DNA of 60,227 nucleotides from Lachnospiraceae bacterium (GCA_900751785.1 CAADSM010000072.1:1-60227); one strand, 5' to 3'; positions 7,415 to 15,649 are shown, numbered from the stretch's first letter. The notes: generated by a model not told the origin, from the sequence alone. Program-made: numbers and translations.

Positions 7415-8050
7415 ATGCTTAATATCAGAAATGAAAGGGAAACAGATTATAAAATCGTAGAAGATATTACGAGAAAGGCTTTTTATAATGTATACGTTCC
7501 GGGATGCATGGAACATTATCTCGTCCACGTCATGCGTGAACACGAGGATTTTATTCCGGAGCTGGATTTTGTGATCGAGGTGGACGGGAAGATCGTGGGA
7601 AATATCATGTACACAAAAGCAAAGCTGACAGATGAAGCCGGTGCAGAGAAAGAAATCGTGACATTCGGGCCTGTCAGTATCCTGCCAAAGTACCAGAGAA
7701 AGGGGTACGGGAAAATGCTGATCGAGCATTCTCTTAAACGCGCGGCTGAACTGGGGTATGAGGCGGTTGTGATCATGGGAAGCCCGGCAAATTATGTGGG
7801 CAGCGGCTTTCAGTGCTGCAGGAAGTACAATGTCTGCGTGGAAAAAGGTAAATATCCTGCGGCAATGCTTGTAAAAGAGTTTAAGCCGGGCGCTTTGGAC
7901 GGGAGACTGTGGTTTTATTCAGACAGTCCTGTGATGAATGTTGATGAGCGGGAAGCACAGGCGTTTGACGATGGTCTGGAGAAAATGGAGAAGAAATGGA
8001 TGCCGAGCCAGGAAGCATTTTATATTATGAGCCATGCATTTGTGGAATAG
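7415..8050 (+). CDS. GNAT N-acetyltransferase (YhbS-like)
   Basis: 211-residue acetyltransferase. The N-terminal RNERETDYKIVEDITRKAF, strand FVIEVDGKIVGNIMYTKAK, motif A FGPVSILPKYQRKGYGKMLI and motif B VIMGSPANYVGSGFQ match the YhbS-like GNATs, in which the acetyl donor is acetyl-CoA and the acceptor is mostly unknown. A C-terminal segment (LKPGALDG, SHAFVE end) completes the subfamily length. Start ATG 7415 follows AAAGGAGGAT; the TTG just before it is not needed. It seems to be an independent transcription unit after a gene-poor interval. Confidence 0.85.
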   Translation: MLNIRNERETDYKIVEDITRKAFYNVYVPGCMEHYLVHVMREHEDFIPELDFVIEVDGKIVGNIMYTKAKLTDEAGAEKEIVTFGPVSILPKYQRKGYGKMLIEHSLKRAAELGYEAVVIMGSPANYVGSGFQCCRKYNVCVEKGKYPAAMLVKEFKPGALDGRLWFYSDSPVMNVDEREAQAFDDGLEKMEKKWMPSQEAFYIMSHAFVE

Positions 8051-8129
8051 GAATATAGAGGGACCGAAACATTAGGGTGAAAATAGGAACTAGCTGCATT
8101 GATGATCAGAAAGGTAGGGAAGAAAAAAT

Positions 8130-8252
8130 ATGGAATGGCTGCCAATCATAATAATAGTGATATTGATCATAATCTTAGGTTTATATTCGATTGTCAAATG
8201 GGCGGTAAAAGATGCGCTAAAAGAATATTTTAGAGACAAGGATAAAGAGTGA
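8130..8252 (+). CDS. 40-residue single-span membrane protein (DUF6019-like)
   Basis: ATG 8130 opens a 40-codon frame: MEWLPIIIIVILIIILGLYS, then IVKWAVKDALKEYFRDKDKE and a stop. It has one transmembrane helix followed by an amphipathic, charged tail. The layout (Ile/Leu-rich span, then KWAVK-x-x-LKE) matches what I remember of DUF6019 peptides in Clostridia. A GGGA-type ribosome site lies 8 bases upstream. Function unknown. It is too short for common gene callers. Confidence 0.6.
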   Translation: MEWLPIIIIVILIIILGLYSIVKWAVKDALKEYFRDKDKE

Positions 8253-8327
8253 TAAATTCTACTTTGAAAATGAGTTGTTTTGTTAAGAAATAGATGGAGC
8301 ATGAGATTGATGAATGGAGCGAGAATA

Positions 8328-8789
8328 ATGGATCCACGTTTGATCTGCGGAACAGACTGTTGTGAGAAATGCGGCAGGAAAGAGGAATGCGGAGGCTGTA
8401 CAGAGACGAAAGGGCATCCCTTAGGAGGAACCTGTACTGTCGCCGAATACATAAAAAGAGAAGGGCTTGGCGCATTTTCAGAATATAAAGAAACGCTGGT
8501 CCGGGAATTTAATTCTCTGGGGATCAAAGATCTTCATGTGAATGACCTGAACCTGCTGAACGGATTTTATGTTAATCTGGAGTATCCTCTTCCAAACGGG
8601 CAGTCCGTAAAGCTGCTTGAGGACAATAAAGTATACCTGGGGAATCAGATAGAGATCCCGGGAAGCGGCAGATGTTATGGGATCGTGGCGGATGAAGATT
8701 ACCTTCTTGTATGCGAATACGGCTGCGGCGGTGCAGACCCGCAGATCGTTGTATATAAGAGACGTGAGATACATTCATCGGCAAACTAG
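8328..8789 (+). CDS. Cys-rich protein resembling DUF3795 N-terminally
   Basis: 153 residues from ATG 8328 (GGAGC 8 bases upstream). The first 45 residues hold seven cysteines in the order ICGTDCCEKCGRKEECGGC then a later TC, much like the metal-binding knuckle of DUF3795 proteins. The remainder is a compact beta-rich region (GFYVNLEYPLPNGQSVKLLE, GYG-like CYGIVADEDYLLVCEYGCGG) that I do not recognise. Function unknown. An upstream in-frame TTG at 8280 would add 16 residues but lacks a ribosome site. Confidence 0.65.
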   Translation: MDPRLICGTDCCEKCGRKEECGGCTETKGHPLGGTCTVAEYIKREGLGAFSEYKETLVREFNSLGIKDLHVNDLNLLNGFYVNLEYPLPNGQSVKLLEDNKVYLGNQIEIPGSGRCYGIVADEDYLLVCEYGCGGADPQIVVYKRREIHSSAN

Positions 8790-8810
8790 AAAATACGCGG
8801 GAAAACCCGT

Positions 8811-8872
8811 TGTCAAAGACCTTTGACAGCCCGAAAACACGGGAAAAACAGGGATGTCAAGGACCTTTGATA
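8811..8872 (+). promoter_or_regulatory. Two palindromic operators before the XRE-ABC operon
   Basis: TGTCAAAGACCTTTGACA (8811-8828) is an inverted repeat of 8-bp arms with a 2-base spacer. A second, slightly imperfect copy, TGTCAAGGACCTTTGATA, lies at 8855-8872, 44 bases away or about four helical turns. Both precede the XRE-family regulator at 8923. Paired same-face sites fit cooperative autoregulation by that regulator (inference). Confidence 0.7.
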
Positions 8873-8922
8873 GACCACATCTTTCGGGATGGCTTAAAAT
8901 TTGAATTACAGGGAGACAGAAA

Positions 8923-9498
8923 ATGGAACTGGGAACACAGATCAGAAAATATCGGAATGAAAAGACATTGTCTCAGGAGGCGCTGGCAGAAAAGGTCTAT
9001 GTGTCACGGCAGACGGTTTCGAACTGGGAGAATGACAAAAGTTATCCGGATGTGAACAGCCTTGTGCTGCTCAGTGAAGTTTTTGAAATCTCTTTAGATC
9101 AATTAATCAAAGGAGATGTGGAAATGATGAAAGAGCAGATCGATCAGACAGATCAGAAAAAGTTTGAGCGCCTGAGCAATATCTTTACTATATTGTTCCT
9201 GGCTGTTCTTATTACGCCTGTCCCGCTTGTGCATTTCCTGTCTTATGCAGGGCTTGCCATCTGGATCGTGATACTGGGAGCAGGGAGTTATGCGGCAATG
9301 CTTGTGGAACGGGAGAAGAAAAAGTTCGACATGCAGACCTATCGGGAAATTATCGCGTTTACAGAAGGAAAAAGCTTAAGTGAGATTGAAAAGGCAAGAG
9401 AAGAAGGGAAACGTCCGTATCAGAAGGTGCTTCTGGCGGTCGCGTCCGGTGCAGCAGGAGTGATTGTTACAATGTTTTTCTTGTGGCTGCTGGGATAG
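8923..9498 (+). CDS. XRE-family regulator with membrane-spanning C-terminus
   Basis: 191 residues. Residues 1-65 are an HTH_3 domain (LGTQIRKYRNEKTLSQEALA, VSRQTVSNWENDKSYPDVNS). After a short linker, two adjacent hydrophobic segments (~90-125) and a C-terminal one (~172-190) indicate membrane anchoring. Such regulators are common beside ABC exporters for peptides or antibiotics in Firmicutes. GGGAGACAGAAA precedes the ATG. The ABC ATPase and permease follow on the same strand within 45 bp, so the three form an operon, probably autoregulated through the paired palindromes at 8811-8872. Confidence 0.88.
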   Translation: MELGTQIRKYRNEKTLSQEALAEKVYVSRQTVSNWENDKSYPDVNSLVLLSEVFEISLDQLIKGDVEMMKEQIDQTDQKKFERLSNIFTILFLAVLITPVPLVHFLSYAGLAIWIVILGAGSYAAMLVEREKKKFDMQTYREIIAFTEGKSLSEIEKAREEGKRPYQKVLLAVASGAAGVIVTMFFLWLLG

Positions 9499-9542
9499 TA
9501 TCGGTGAATAGATAAGAAAACATGGAGATGAGGGAAAAAGAC

Positions 9543-10250
9543 ATGAGATTTATCATTGAACATCTGGAGAAACATTTTGATAAAAAGGAAGTACTGAAAG
9601 ATATTGATTTTACGTTTGAAGAGGGGAAGATCTACGGGCTCCTGGGGCGCAACGGTGCGGGAAAGACCACGCTGTTTAACTGTATCAACCGGGATATCAA
9701 GGCGGACGGCGGAAGCTTTTATCTGGAAGAAGACGGAACACGCCGGGAAGTGAGGCCGGAGGATATCGGGTATGTGCTGTCCATGCCGGCAGTGCCGGAG
9801 TTCCTGACCGGGCGGGAGTTTCTGAAGTTCTTTCTGGATATTAACTCAGATTCCATCCGGGAACCGAAGAGCATTGACGAATATTTTGATTTCATGAGCA
9901 TCGAGCCCGAAGACCGGGACAAGTTGATGAAAGATTATTCTCACGGAATGAAAAATAAGATGCAGATGCTTGTCAATATCATTGCGGAGCCGAAGATCCT
10001 TCTGCTCGATGAGCCTCTGACTTCCCTTGACGTGGTCGTGGCGGAAGAGATGAAGCAGCTTCTCCGGTCACTGAAGGACGGGCGGATCACTATTTTCTCT
10101 ACCCATATCATGGACCTGGCGCTGGATCTGTGCGATGTGATCGTGCTGCTCAGCCACGGGGAGCTGGAAGTGGTGGAAAAGTCCAATCTGGACAGCCGGG
10201 AATTTAAGGACAAGATCATTGCGGCGCTGAGGGAGGAAGAACATGCATAA
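9543..10250 (+). CDS. ABC transporter ATP-binding protein
   Basis: 235-residue ATPase. Walker A GRNGAGKTTLF, a variant signature YSHGMKNKMQM, Walker B ILLLDEPLTSLD and switch FSTHIMDLA are all visible. The short body and DSREFKDKIIAALREEEHA end resemble BcrA/YxlF-type exporters. It ends 8 bases inside the permease gene (translational coupling). The most likely start is ATG 9543, with GAGATGAGGG upstream; ATG 9522 and 9528 are possible alternatives. It should power export through the 10243-11814 permease. Substrate unknown, possibly a peptide antibiotic (inference from context). Confidence 0.9.
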   Translation: MRFIIEHLEKHFDKKEVLKDIDFTFEEGKIYGLLGRNGAGKTTLFNCINRDIKADGGSFYLEEDGTRREVRPEDIGYVLSMPAVPEFLTGREFLKFFLDINSDSIREPKSIDEYFDFMSIEPEDRDKLMKDYSHGMKNKMQMLVNIIAEPKILLLDEPLTSLDVVVAEEMKQLLRSLKDGRITIFSTHIMDLALDLCDVIVLLSHGELEVVEKSNLDSREFKDKIIAALREEEHA

Positions 10251-11814
10251 AACATTACGTTTTTCCTTTTCATTGAGAAATACATACCGGGTAAACAGCA
10301 TCCTGTTTGCCATCAAGCAGATTCCGTTGATCAAGAGGCTTCTGCCGGATGCGCTCTACGGCGTGAGAGGGCTGAAAATCTTTGCTAATATCCTTTCTGT
10401 TATGTGGGAAGTTATTGCAGCGTTTCTTGGAAAATTTTTATATTTCATCACCATGGTCTGCGGGATCGGGATTCTGTATAAAAACGTTCCGGCGGATCAG
10501 GCATTCCTTCATATCCTGCTTTTTCTGACAGTCATCGGAGCATATATGAATACCAGCATGTTCGAGCCGACGCAGGATAAGTACTACGCCATGATCCAGC
10601 TCCGCATGAATGCCCGGGAATATACGCTGGTCAACTATGGATATATGATTTTGAAGGTGATCGTGGGCTTTCTGCCATTCTCAATTATATTCGGAATGCA
10701 GAGGGAGGTGCCGCTCTGGCTCTGTATCCTGATCCCGTTTTCTGTGGCGGGGCTTAAGGCGGCTGTGGCTGCGTATTCTCTGTGGGATTATGAGAGAAGT
10801 GGATTTGTCTATAATGAAAACAAGATCAGGAAACATCTCTGGATATTCGCGGCGGTCCTGCTGGCGCTTGCCTATGCACTGCCCGCTGCCGGGATTGTCC
10901 TGCCCTCTGCGGTATCCATGGCTGTAATGGCTCTGTTCATCCTGGCAGGGATCATCAGTATCAGGAAGATCGTGTCTTTCCGATATTACCGTGAGGTGAA
11001 TCAACAACTGCTCGCGCAGGTTGTAAATCAGATGGATGTGGTTAAACAGGTGGCAAGGACAGTGAGCGACAAGTCGATTTCCACGGATACCACTATTACC
11101 AGCAAGCGGGATGGATTTGAATATTTAAATGAGCTCTTTATCAAGCGGCACAGGAAGATCCTCTGGAAATCAACGATCCGTATAGCGGAGATCTGTCTTG
11201 TTTTAAGCTGTGCCGCAGTCATCGCGCTGACGATGGTGCCGGAGGCGAAAAAAGACATCAAAGAGCTTATCATGACCTGGCTTCCATATTTTACTTTTAT
11301 CATGTATGCGATTAACCGCGGGACCGGGTTTACCAGAGCTTTGTTCATGAACTGCGATCACAGTCTGCTGACGTATTCCTTCTACAAGCAGCCCGGATGT
11401 ATCTTAAAACTGTTTCGGATCCGCCTGCGGGAGATCATGAAGGTGAATGCCCTGCCTGCCGTTGTGATCGGCACGGGACTGTGCGTGATTCTGTATGCCG
11501 CGGGCGGAACGGATAATCTGCTGAATTATTTGGTTTTATTTGTATCGATTCTCTGCATGAGCCTGTTTTTCTCGATTCACTACCTGACGATCTACTATCT
11601 GCTGCAGCCGTATAATGCGGGAACAGAGATGAAAAGCGGGATGTATCAGGTCATTCTGTCTGTCACCTATCTGATCTGCTTTCTCCTGATGCAGGTCAGG
11701 ATGCCGATCCTGGTGTTCGGGATCGCATGTATCGCATTTTGCGTGGTCTATTCTATTGTGGCGTGTGTCCTTGTGTACCGGTTTGCGCCGAAGACATTCA
11801 GGCTGAGAACCTGA
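10243..11814 (+). CDS. ABC transporter permease
   Basis: 523-residue integral membrane protein with about twelve hydrophobic segments in two halves separated by a hydrophilic stretch near residues 240-310 (RYYREVNQQLLAQVVNQMDV to FIKRHRKILWKS). It overlaps the ATPase gene by 8 bases and is followed by a strong hairpin terminator. I see no peptidase or accessory domain. The pairing with an XRE regulator suggests a resistance or self-protection exporter, but the substrate is not visible from sequence. The start is ATG 10243, with GAGGGAGGAAGA inside the end of the previous gene. Confidence 0.85.
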   Translation: MHKTLRFSFSLRNTYRVNSILFAIKQIPLIKRLLPDALYGVRGLKIFANILSVMWEVIAAFLGKFLYFITMVCGIGILYKNVPADQAFLHILLFLTVIGAYMNTSMFEPTQDKYYAMIQLRMNAREYTLVNYGYMILKVIVGFLPFSIIFGMQREVPLWLCILIPFSVAGLKAAVAAYSLWDYERSGFVYNENKIRKHLWIFAAVLLALAYALPAAGIVLPSAVSMAVMALFILAGIISIRKIVSFRYYREVNQQLLAQVVNQMDVVKQVARTVSDKSISTDTTITSKRDGFEYLNELFIKRHRKILWKSTIRIAEICLVLSCAAVIALTMVPEAKKDIKELIMTWLPYFTFIMYAINRGTGFTRALFMNCDHSLLTYSFYKQPGCILKLFRIRLREIMKVNALPAVVIGTGLCVILYAAGGTDNLLNYLVLFVSILCMSLFFSIHYLTIYYLLQPYNAGTEMKSGMYQVILSVTYLICFLLMQVRMPILVFGIACIAFCVVYSIVACVLVYRFAPKTFRLRT

Positions 11815-11878
11815 GAGAAAAAAGCGTGACAGTCTGCACTGTACTCATTCAGGCGGAGGTTAGGTGCGGACAGAAGAA

Positions 11879-11924
11879 AAAATTGGACAGAGACGGCGGA
11901 AAAAGCTTGTCTCTGTCCAATTTT
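11879..11924. terminator. Bidirectional intrinsic terminator
   Basis: AAAATTGGACAGAGAC (11879-11894) pairs perfectly over 16 bp with GTCTCTGTCCAATTTT (11909-11924), loop of 14 bases. The A/T-rich ends give a U-run on both strands. It separates the convergent ABC operon and the Rpn-like gene. Confidence 0.85.
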
Positions 11925-11960
11925 AGATTTTATAGTTCAGAAGGAACTGTCTGCCCCGCA

Positions 11961-12872
11961 TCAGATTCCATATTGTTTATAAAGGGCTTCGCGGTACTCC
12001 GGATCCGATGCAATCTTTACGATCAGATCATTTTTATTTTCTTTGCTGAGAAGAAGGATGAGTCTGCTGTAACGGTCGGAAGCTTGCTTCTCTCCACGTT
12101 TCTGTCCGATTTTTTCGCCTTCTTCACGTCCTTTTTCTATTGCGTCATCCCATATCATCTGTCCAAGCTTTGTCATTGCAACCGCCTCCTTAATTGATTC
12201 TAACTCTGTGTCATCCAGAAATTTTACTGCGAAAATATACAGTATTGCCTCCATTTTCCGAATGTCGTTTTGAGGAAAAGTAGTTTCAGCGTTTCTGAGC
12301 ACCTTTATGCATTGAAGGATGCGCTCCTTTTGACTGGAGCGTCCTTCCATGAGTGGGGAAAAAAGTAGAGGAATGATGTCCTCCCGGGTCAGAGCTGACG
12401 CTGATTGTTCGTCCAGCCGTTTAAGCAGCAGATCCGCATTGATGTCTTTCAGCCGGATCAGCCTTACCCGGTATGTATTGATCCCTTCTGTGATACTGTC
12501 CCGAAGTCGCTTTACCCCTGATGAACAGATTACATAGGTTACGACAGGGGCATTGTAAATCCTTGCAGTGGAAGCTTCGTATTCACGGAAGCGTTTTAAA
12601 TCTTCTTTGGAGATAGAATCGCTCTCGAATTCGAAGTGATAATACATGCCGTTTTCCATTTCGTAGAGAAAATCCTCATACATGTGGCGGGTTTCCAGTT
12701 CCACCATTTCTGTTGGAACTGCCCGGAGCGCGCGTTCCCTGATCCCAAGCCAGTGGATCAGTTCATCTCCGAAGTAGGCTGCCGCAGATTTGAGCGCCAG
12801 GTCTTCGGAATTTGCGGGTCCGTCTTTTCTTCTGTTTTTGTCCAGCAATATGACCTCCGTTTCCAGCGGCAC
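11961..12872 (-). CDS. Rpn/PD-(D/E)XK nuclease-family transposase-like protein
   Basis: 303 residues, apparently intact. The nuclease core lies near residues 30-110: LKSAAAYFGDELIHWLGI, VPTEMVELETRHMYEDFLYE and YYHFEFESDSISKEDLKRF, where the E...FEFES signature is the probable metal-binding set. The C-terminal half is helical with a KGREEGEKIGQKRGEKQ repeat-rich tail. These Rpn relatives cut DNA non-specifically and promote recA-independent recombination in E. coli (family knowledge). The best start is GTG 12872, 8 bases after GGAGA. An AT-rich promoter-like stretch lies upstream on the minus strand near 12885-12950. It is convergent with the ABC operon. Confidence 0.75.
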   Translation of the reverse strand: MPLETEVILLDKNRRKDGPANSEDLALKSAAAYFGDELIHWLGIRERALRAVPTEMVELETRHMYEDFLYEMENGMYYHFEFESDSISKEDLKRFREYEASTARIYNAPVVTYVICSSGVKRLRDSITEGINTYRVRLIRLKDINADLLLKRLDEQSASALTREDIIPLLFSPLMEGRSSQKERILQCIKVLRNAETTFPQNDIRKMEAILYIFAVKFLDDTELESIKEAVAMTKLGQMIWDDAIEKGREEGEKIGQKRGEKQASDRYSRLILLLSKENKNDLIVKIASDPEYREALYKQYGI

Positions 12873-13170
12873 AGGACTGTCTCCATATCATTATAATATC
12901 ATATCATACAGCAGTCTGCTTTTTCTTTTTGTGAATTTTCAAGTTTTTCATTGGATATCTGTCCGATACGGACGGTGATATTCAGATGGGTGCCGGATGA
13001 AATCCATCCGGGATATGAAAGTATTGAATCTGGATCAAATCAGATATGGCGGCAGCGCTGTGTCAGGACTGCTGTCTGTGGGGAAAATGATACCATGTCG
13101 GGAAGAGAATAGCAAGAGAACACATGTGCTGAAGCCTTTGCAAGAGGTATGTTATAAAGGGAAAGGGCAG

Positions 13171-13199
13171 TTGAAGATGCGGAGAGCGGCTGATATAAT
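13171..13199 (+). promoter_or_regulatory. SigmaA-type promoter
   Basis: TTGAAG, 17 bases, TATAAT. It points toward the 24-residue frame at 13248 and the DUF1648-cupin-tag genes. The predicted start of transcription is near 13206. Confidence 0.7.
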
Positions 13200-13247
13200 T
13201 AAGATAAAAATCAGAAGCAGCAAAGTTTGAACTTGTGTTCAAAGAAC

Positions 13248-13322
13248 ATGGCCGCGGAGCGCATGGATGTCCCGATGAAATTTGTAAACGCCTGTATGCG
13301 GGAATATTTTGACAGGAAGTGA
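13248..13322 (+). other. Short frame resembling the C-terminal tail of a lost gene
   Basis: Encodes MAAERMDVPMKFVNACMREY followed by FDRK and a stop. The amphipathic, protein-like composition suggests a real C-terminal fragment, but no start signal precedes it and I cannot name the parent. It could also be a small leader peptide, because a good promoter lies 50 bases upstream. Confidence 0.3.
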
Positions 13323-13351
13323 AGCTGTAGAAAATGAGAGGAAGTGTAAGT

Positions 13352-13804
13352 ATGTTCCATCTGATGCCGATCAAGCTGTGGAGAAATGTTTCGAGCATAA
13401 TGGTCCTGGCTGCATTTCTTGCAGCAATGGCAGGGACGTTTTTAACTGACGGGAGCATTGTTGTACATTGGGGAGAAAACGAGATGCCCAATAACTCGGC
13501 GGGGAAATGGATCCTGTGGGCAATGCTGCTTCTTTCTGTCCTGTCAATGTTTTCATACAGCAGCATGATGAAAGAACGTCCGGGATACAATGTGCCCGTC
13601 GGCAGAGAGATGGCATGCGCTTTATCAACGGGTATGGTATCTGTATTTTCTCTTGTGGATGTAGTGCTGGCTGTATATAAGTTCTATCCCGTGACAGCTG
13701 TTCCGGTGATCGGTACAGCAGCGATTGTCTGCAGTTTGATCTTGTTCGTGGTGACTGCATATATCAGGCAGCATAACAGCAGCCGGGCAGGGGAAGAAAA
13801 GTAA
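13352..13804 (+). CDS. DUF1648-type (SdpI N-terminal-like) membrane protein
   Basis: 150 residues with four hydrophobic segments (about residues 8-28, 50-70, 85-110 and 120-140). The loop after the first span reads LTDGSIVVHWGENEMPNNSA, close to the LP..IPVHWG..G..D signature of DUF1648 proteins, which are related to the N-terminal part of immunity protein SdpI. GAGAGGAAGTG with ~8-base spacing supports ATG 13352 over ATG 13334. The cupin gene follows after a few bases, so the two are co-translated. Role unknown, possibly envelope-related. Confidence 0.7.
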   Translation: MFHLMPIKLWRNVSSIMVLAAFLAAMAGTFLTDGSIVVHWGENEMPNNSAGKWILWAMLLLSVLSMFSYSSMMKERPGYNVPVGREMACALSTGMVSVFSLVDVVLAVYKFYPVTAVPVIGTAAIVCSLILFVVTAYIRQHNSSRAGEEK

Positions 13805-13822
13805 ATGGAGGAGGAATTTAAC

Positions 13823-14152
13823 ATGCTGATTGATTTTAATGAAATAAAAGAAATGACCGTTCCGGGGATAAACGGCGGCACTGGCGAAATGACGGCAAGG
13901 ATGTACATGAGCGATGCGGGAAAAATCATACCGTGCAGGATACATGCCGGCGGCTCGATCGGCATGCACAGACATGAGACCAGCGATGACATTAATTACA
14001 TCATTTCCGGAAACGGGGAGGCCTTATGCGATGGAAAAGAGGAGAAGCTGACAGCGGGAACCTGCCATATCTGCAGGAAGGGGTCCGAACATAGTATCTT
14101 TAACACCGGAGCTGAAGATCTGGTCATGCTTACGGTCGTTGTCGAGCGGTAA
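13823..14152 (+). CDS. Small cupin protein
   Basis: 109-residue single beta-barrel cupin. Motif 1 is GGSIGMHRHETSDDINYIIS (His/His/Glu-type metal ligands) and motif 2 is the GTCHICRKGSEHSIFNTGAE stretch with the final His. Cupins of this size bind a metal ion and small molecules; the ligand here is unknown. GGAGGAGG at 13808-13815 sets ATG 13823 as start; the ATG at 13805 lies inside that site. It follows the DUF1648 gene directly and precedes tag by 14 bases. Confidence 0.85.
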   Translation: MLIDFNEIKEMTVPGINGGTGEMTARMYMSDAGKIIPCRIHAGGSIGMHRHETSDDINYIISGNGEALCDGKEEKLTAGTCHICRKGSEHSIFNTGAEDLVMLTVVVER

Positions 14153-14166
14153 AGGAGGCAGGCAGA

Positions 14167-14766
14167 ATGAACAGATGCCCCTGGTGTATGTGCAATGATA
14201 AAATGATCCGGTATCACGATGAAGAGTGGGGCGTTCCGCTTCACGATGATCAGAAGCAGTTCGAGTTTCTGATGATGGAAGTGATGCAGTGCGGTCTGAA
14301 CTGGAATATGATGATACAGAAGCGGGAGATTTTCAGGACCTGCTTTGATAATTTTGACTTTGATAAAGTGGCAGAGTACGGCGAAGATGATATCCAGCGT
14401 ATCCTGAACACGGACGGGATGATCCGTTCCAGAAGGAAGATAGAGGCTGTGATACATAATGCCCGCTGTTTTCAGAAGATAAGGGGGAAATTCGGATCTT
14501 TCAGCGAATACATCTGGAGCTTCACAAAGGGAAAAACCTACCTCTATAATGGACATCAGAGAGGCGAGATACCGGCAAGGAACGGGCTGTCGGATAAGGT
14601 GAGCGGTGATCTGAAAAAGAGAGGCATGAAATACATGGGTTCCGTTACCGTTTATTCTCATCTGCAGGCGTGCGGGATCATCAATGACCATGTGGAATCC
14701 TGTTTCAGGTATGCGGAGCTTCTGGAAATATCGGGTGCGGTTCACAGGAGAAGGGATAAGGAGTAA
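14167..14766 (+). CDS. tag: DNA-3-methyladenine glycosylase I
   Basis: 199-residue base-excision repair enzyme that removes 3-methyladenine from alkylated DNA. The N-terminus MNRCPWCMCNDKMIRYHDEE WGVPLHDD carries the first zinc ligands (Cys4, His17) and the FEFLMMEVMQCGLNWNMMIQ KR block corresponds to QAGLSW of Tag. KIEAVIHNARCFQKI and the C-terminal HVESCFRY (zinc ligands His and Cys) complete the family. The change of the usual SW to NW in the pocket is mild. Length is normal. AAAGGAGGCAGGCAG precedes the ATG, 14 bases after the cupin stop. Confidence 0.92.
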   Translation: MNRCPWCMCNDKMIRYHDEEWGVPLHDDQKQFEFLMMEVMQCGLNWNMMIQKREIFRTCFDNFDFDKVAEYGEDDIQRILNTDGMIRSRRKIEAVIHNARCFQKIRGKFGSFSEYIWSFTKGKTYLYNGHQRGEIPARNGLSDKVSGDLKKRGMKYMGSVTVYSHLQACGIINDHVESCFRYAELLEISGAVHRRRDKE

Positions 14767-14832
14767 GAAAAGCTGTGATGGAAAGGAACAGCAAAACGGA
14801 TGAGTTTTATTCTTGAAAGGGAAGTCTGAAGT

Positions 14833-15351
14833 ATGATCAGAAAAATGCAGGCAGGAGATATAGACAGAGTCGCAGAGATCTGGCTGGATACAAACCTGAA
14901 AGCCCACGATTTTATACCGTCGGAATACTGGAAGGAAAACTATGAGGCTGTAAAAGAAATGATCTCTCAGGCGGAAGTGTATGTATATATAGATGAGAAC
15001 AAAAATGAGCTCCAGGGATTTATCGGACTTGATGAGGAATATATTGCAGGAATTTTCGTCCGGAGTGAGGCACAGAGCCGGGGGATCGGGAAATGCCTCC
15101 TGGACCGTGCGAAGGAGGAGAAAAGGAAACTGACCTTGAATGTATATGCGCAGAACCCGGGAGCAGTGCGGTTCTACCAGCGGGAAGGATTTCGGATCGC
15201 GGAGGAAGATAATGATGGGGATACCGGTGAAAAAGAATACCTGATGTGCTGGGAATCAGAAAATGATCCGGACAGGAGAGGATCAGTGAGCGGTCCTGAG
15301 GAGAGGAATGTCTGCAGGATGCCAGGAGACCGGGAGAAAAAGCAGCCTTAA
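14833..15351 (+). CDS. GNAT N-acetyltransferase with hydrophilic C-terminal extension
   Basis: 172 residues. Residues 1-140 are a YjaB/YvbK-like GNAT: MIRKMQAGDIDRVAEIWLDT, HDFIPSEYWKENYEAVKEM, motif A IFVRSEAQSRGIGKCLLDRA and motif B LNVYAQNPGAVRFYQREGF. The last ~30 residues (DPDRRGSVSGPEERNVCRMP) are low-complexity and may be a read-through of an eroded stop, since relatives usually end near the LMCWE strand. The ribosome site is AAAGGGAAGTC. Acceptor unknown. It is the fourth separate GNAT domain in the first 15.4 kb. Confidence 0.85.
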   Translation: MIRKMQAGDIDRVAEIWLDTNLKAHDFIPSEYWKENYEAVKEMISQAEVYVYIDENKNELQGFIGLDEEYIAGIFVRSEAQSRGIGKCLLDRAKEEKRKLTLNVYAQNPGAVRFYQREGFRIAEEDNDGDTGEKEYLMCWESENDPDRRGSVSGPEERNVCRMPGDREKKQP

Positions 15352-15428
15352 TAGAATCTTAAAGACTTCTTTGAGAAAATCCATACTTTTGTCTGATATG
15401 ATTTACAAAAATTGAAAAGGAGATGGAT

Positions 15429-15602
15429 ATGGAAAAGATTTTAACAGTTTTATCAGGAGTTCTGGTCGTTTTTCTGGCGGCTTCGGCAATATATTCGTGG
15501 GTTGCAGGGCAGTATCCGGTTATCAGCCTTGCTGCAGCGGTGATCTTGCTTATTTTATTGGGTATCCGGGCGGTTTACAGAAGAACCGGAAGAAAAGACT
15601 AA
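15429..15602 (+). CDS. 57-residue two-span membrane protein
   Basis: ATG 15429 follows AAAAGGAG by 6 bases and opens MEKILTVLSGVLVVFLAASA, then YSWVAGQYPVISLAAAVILL and a basic end RAVYRRTGRKD. There are two hydrophobic segments, one at each side of a short WVAGQYP turn. Unrecognised family. It is followed 50 bases later by a strong hairpin terminator. An in-frame ATG at 15423 overlaps the ribosome site and is less likely. Confidence 0.6.
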   Translation: MEKILTVLSGVLVVFLAASAIYSWVAGQYPVISLAAAVILLILLGIRAVYRRTGRKD

Positions 15603-15649
15603 ATTTAAGTATAAAATGAAAATATACATTTTAGTAAAATAGAAAGACA

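Larger units (their letters stand above)
12873..13351. other. Intergenic region with a strong promoter and a short coding remnant
   Basis: This ~480-base region holds the minus-strand promoter of the Rpn-like gene and, on the plus strand, TTGAAG (13171-13176) and TATAAT (13194-13199) with a 17-base spacer. The latter very probably drives the DUF1648 gene. A 25-codon frame that looks like a gene tail lies between them (13248-13322). I see nothing else. Confidence 0.5.

Noticed and set aside
11961..12872. Complete insertion sequence around the Rpn-like gene
   Set aside because: I found no terminal inverted repeats or target duplications; Rpn-type genes usually lack them.
12997..13230. 77-codon plus-strand frame in the intergenic region
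   Set aside because: It contains a strong promoter near its end, has an irregular composition and no ribosome site.
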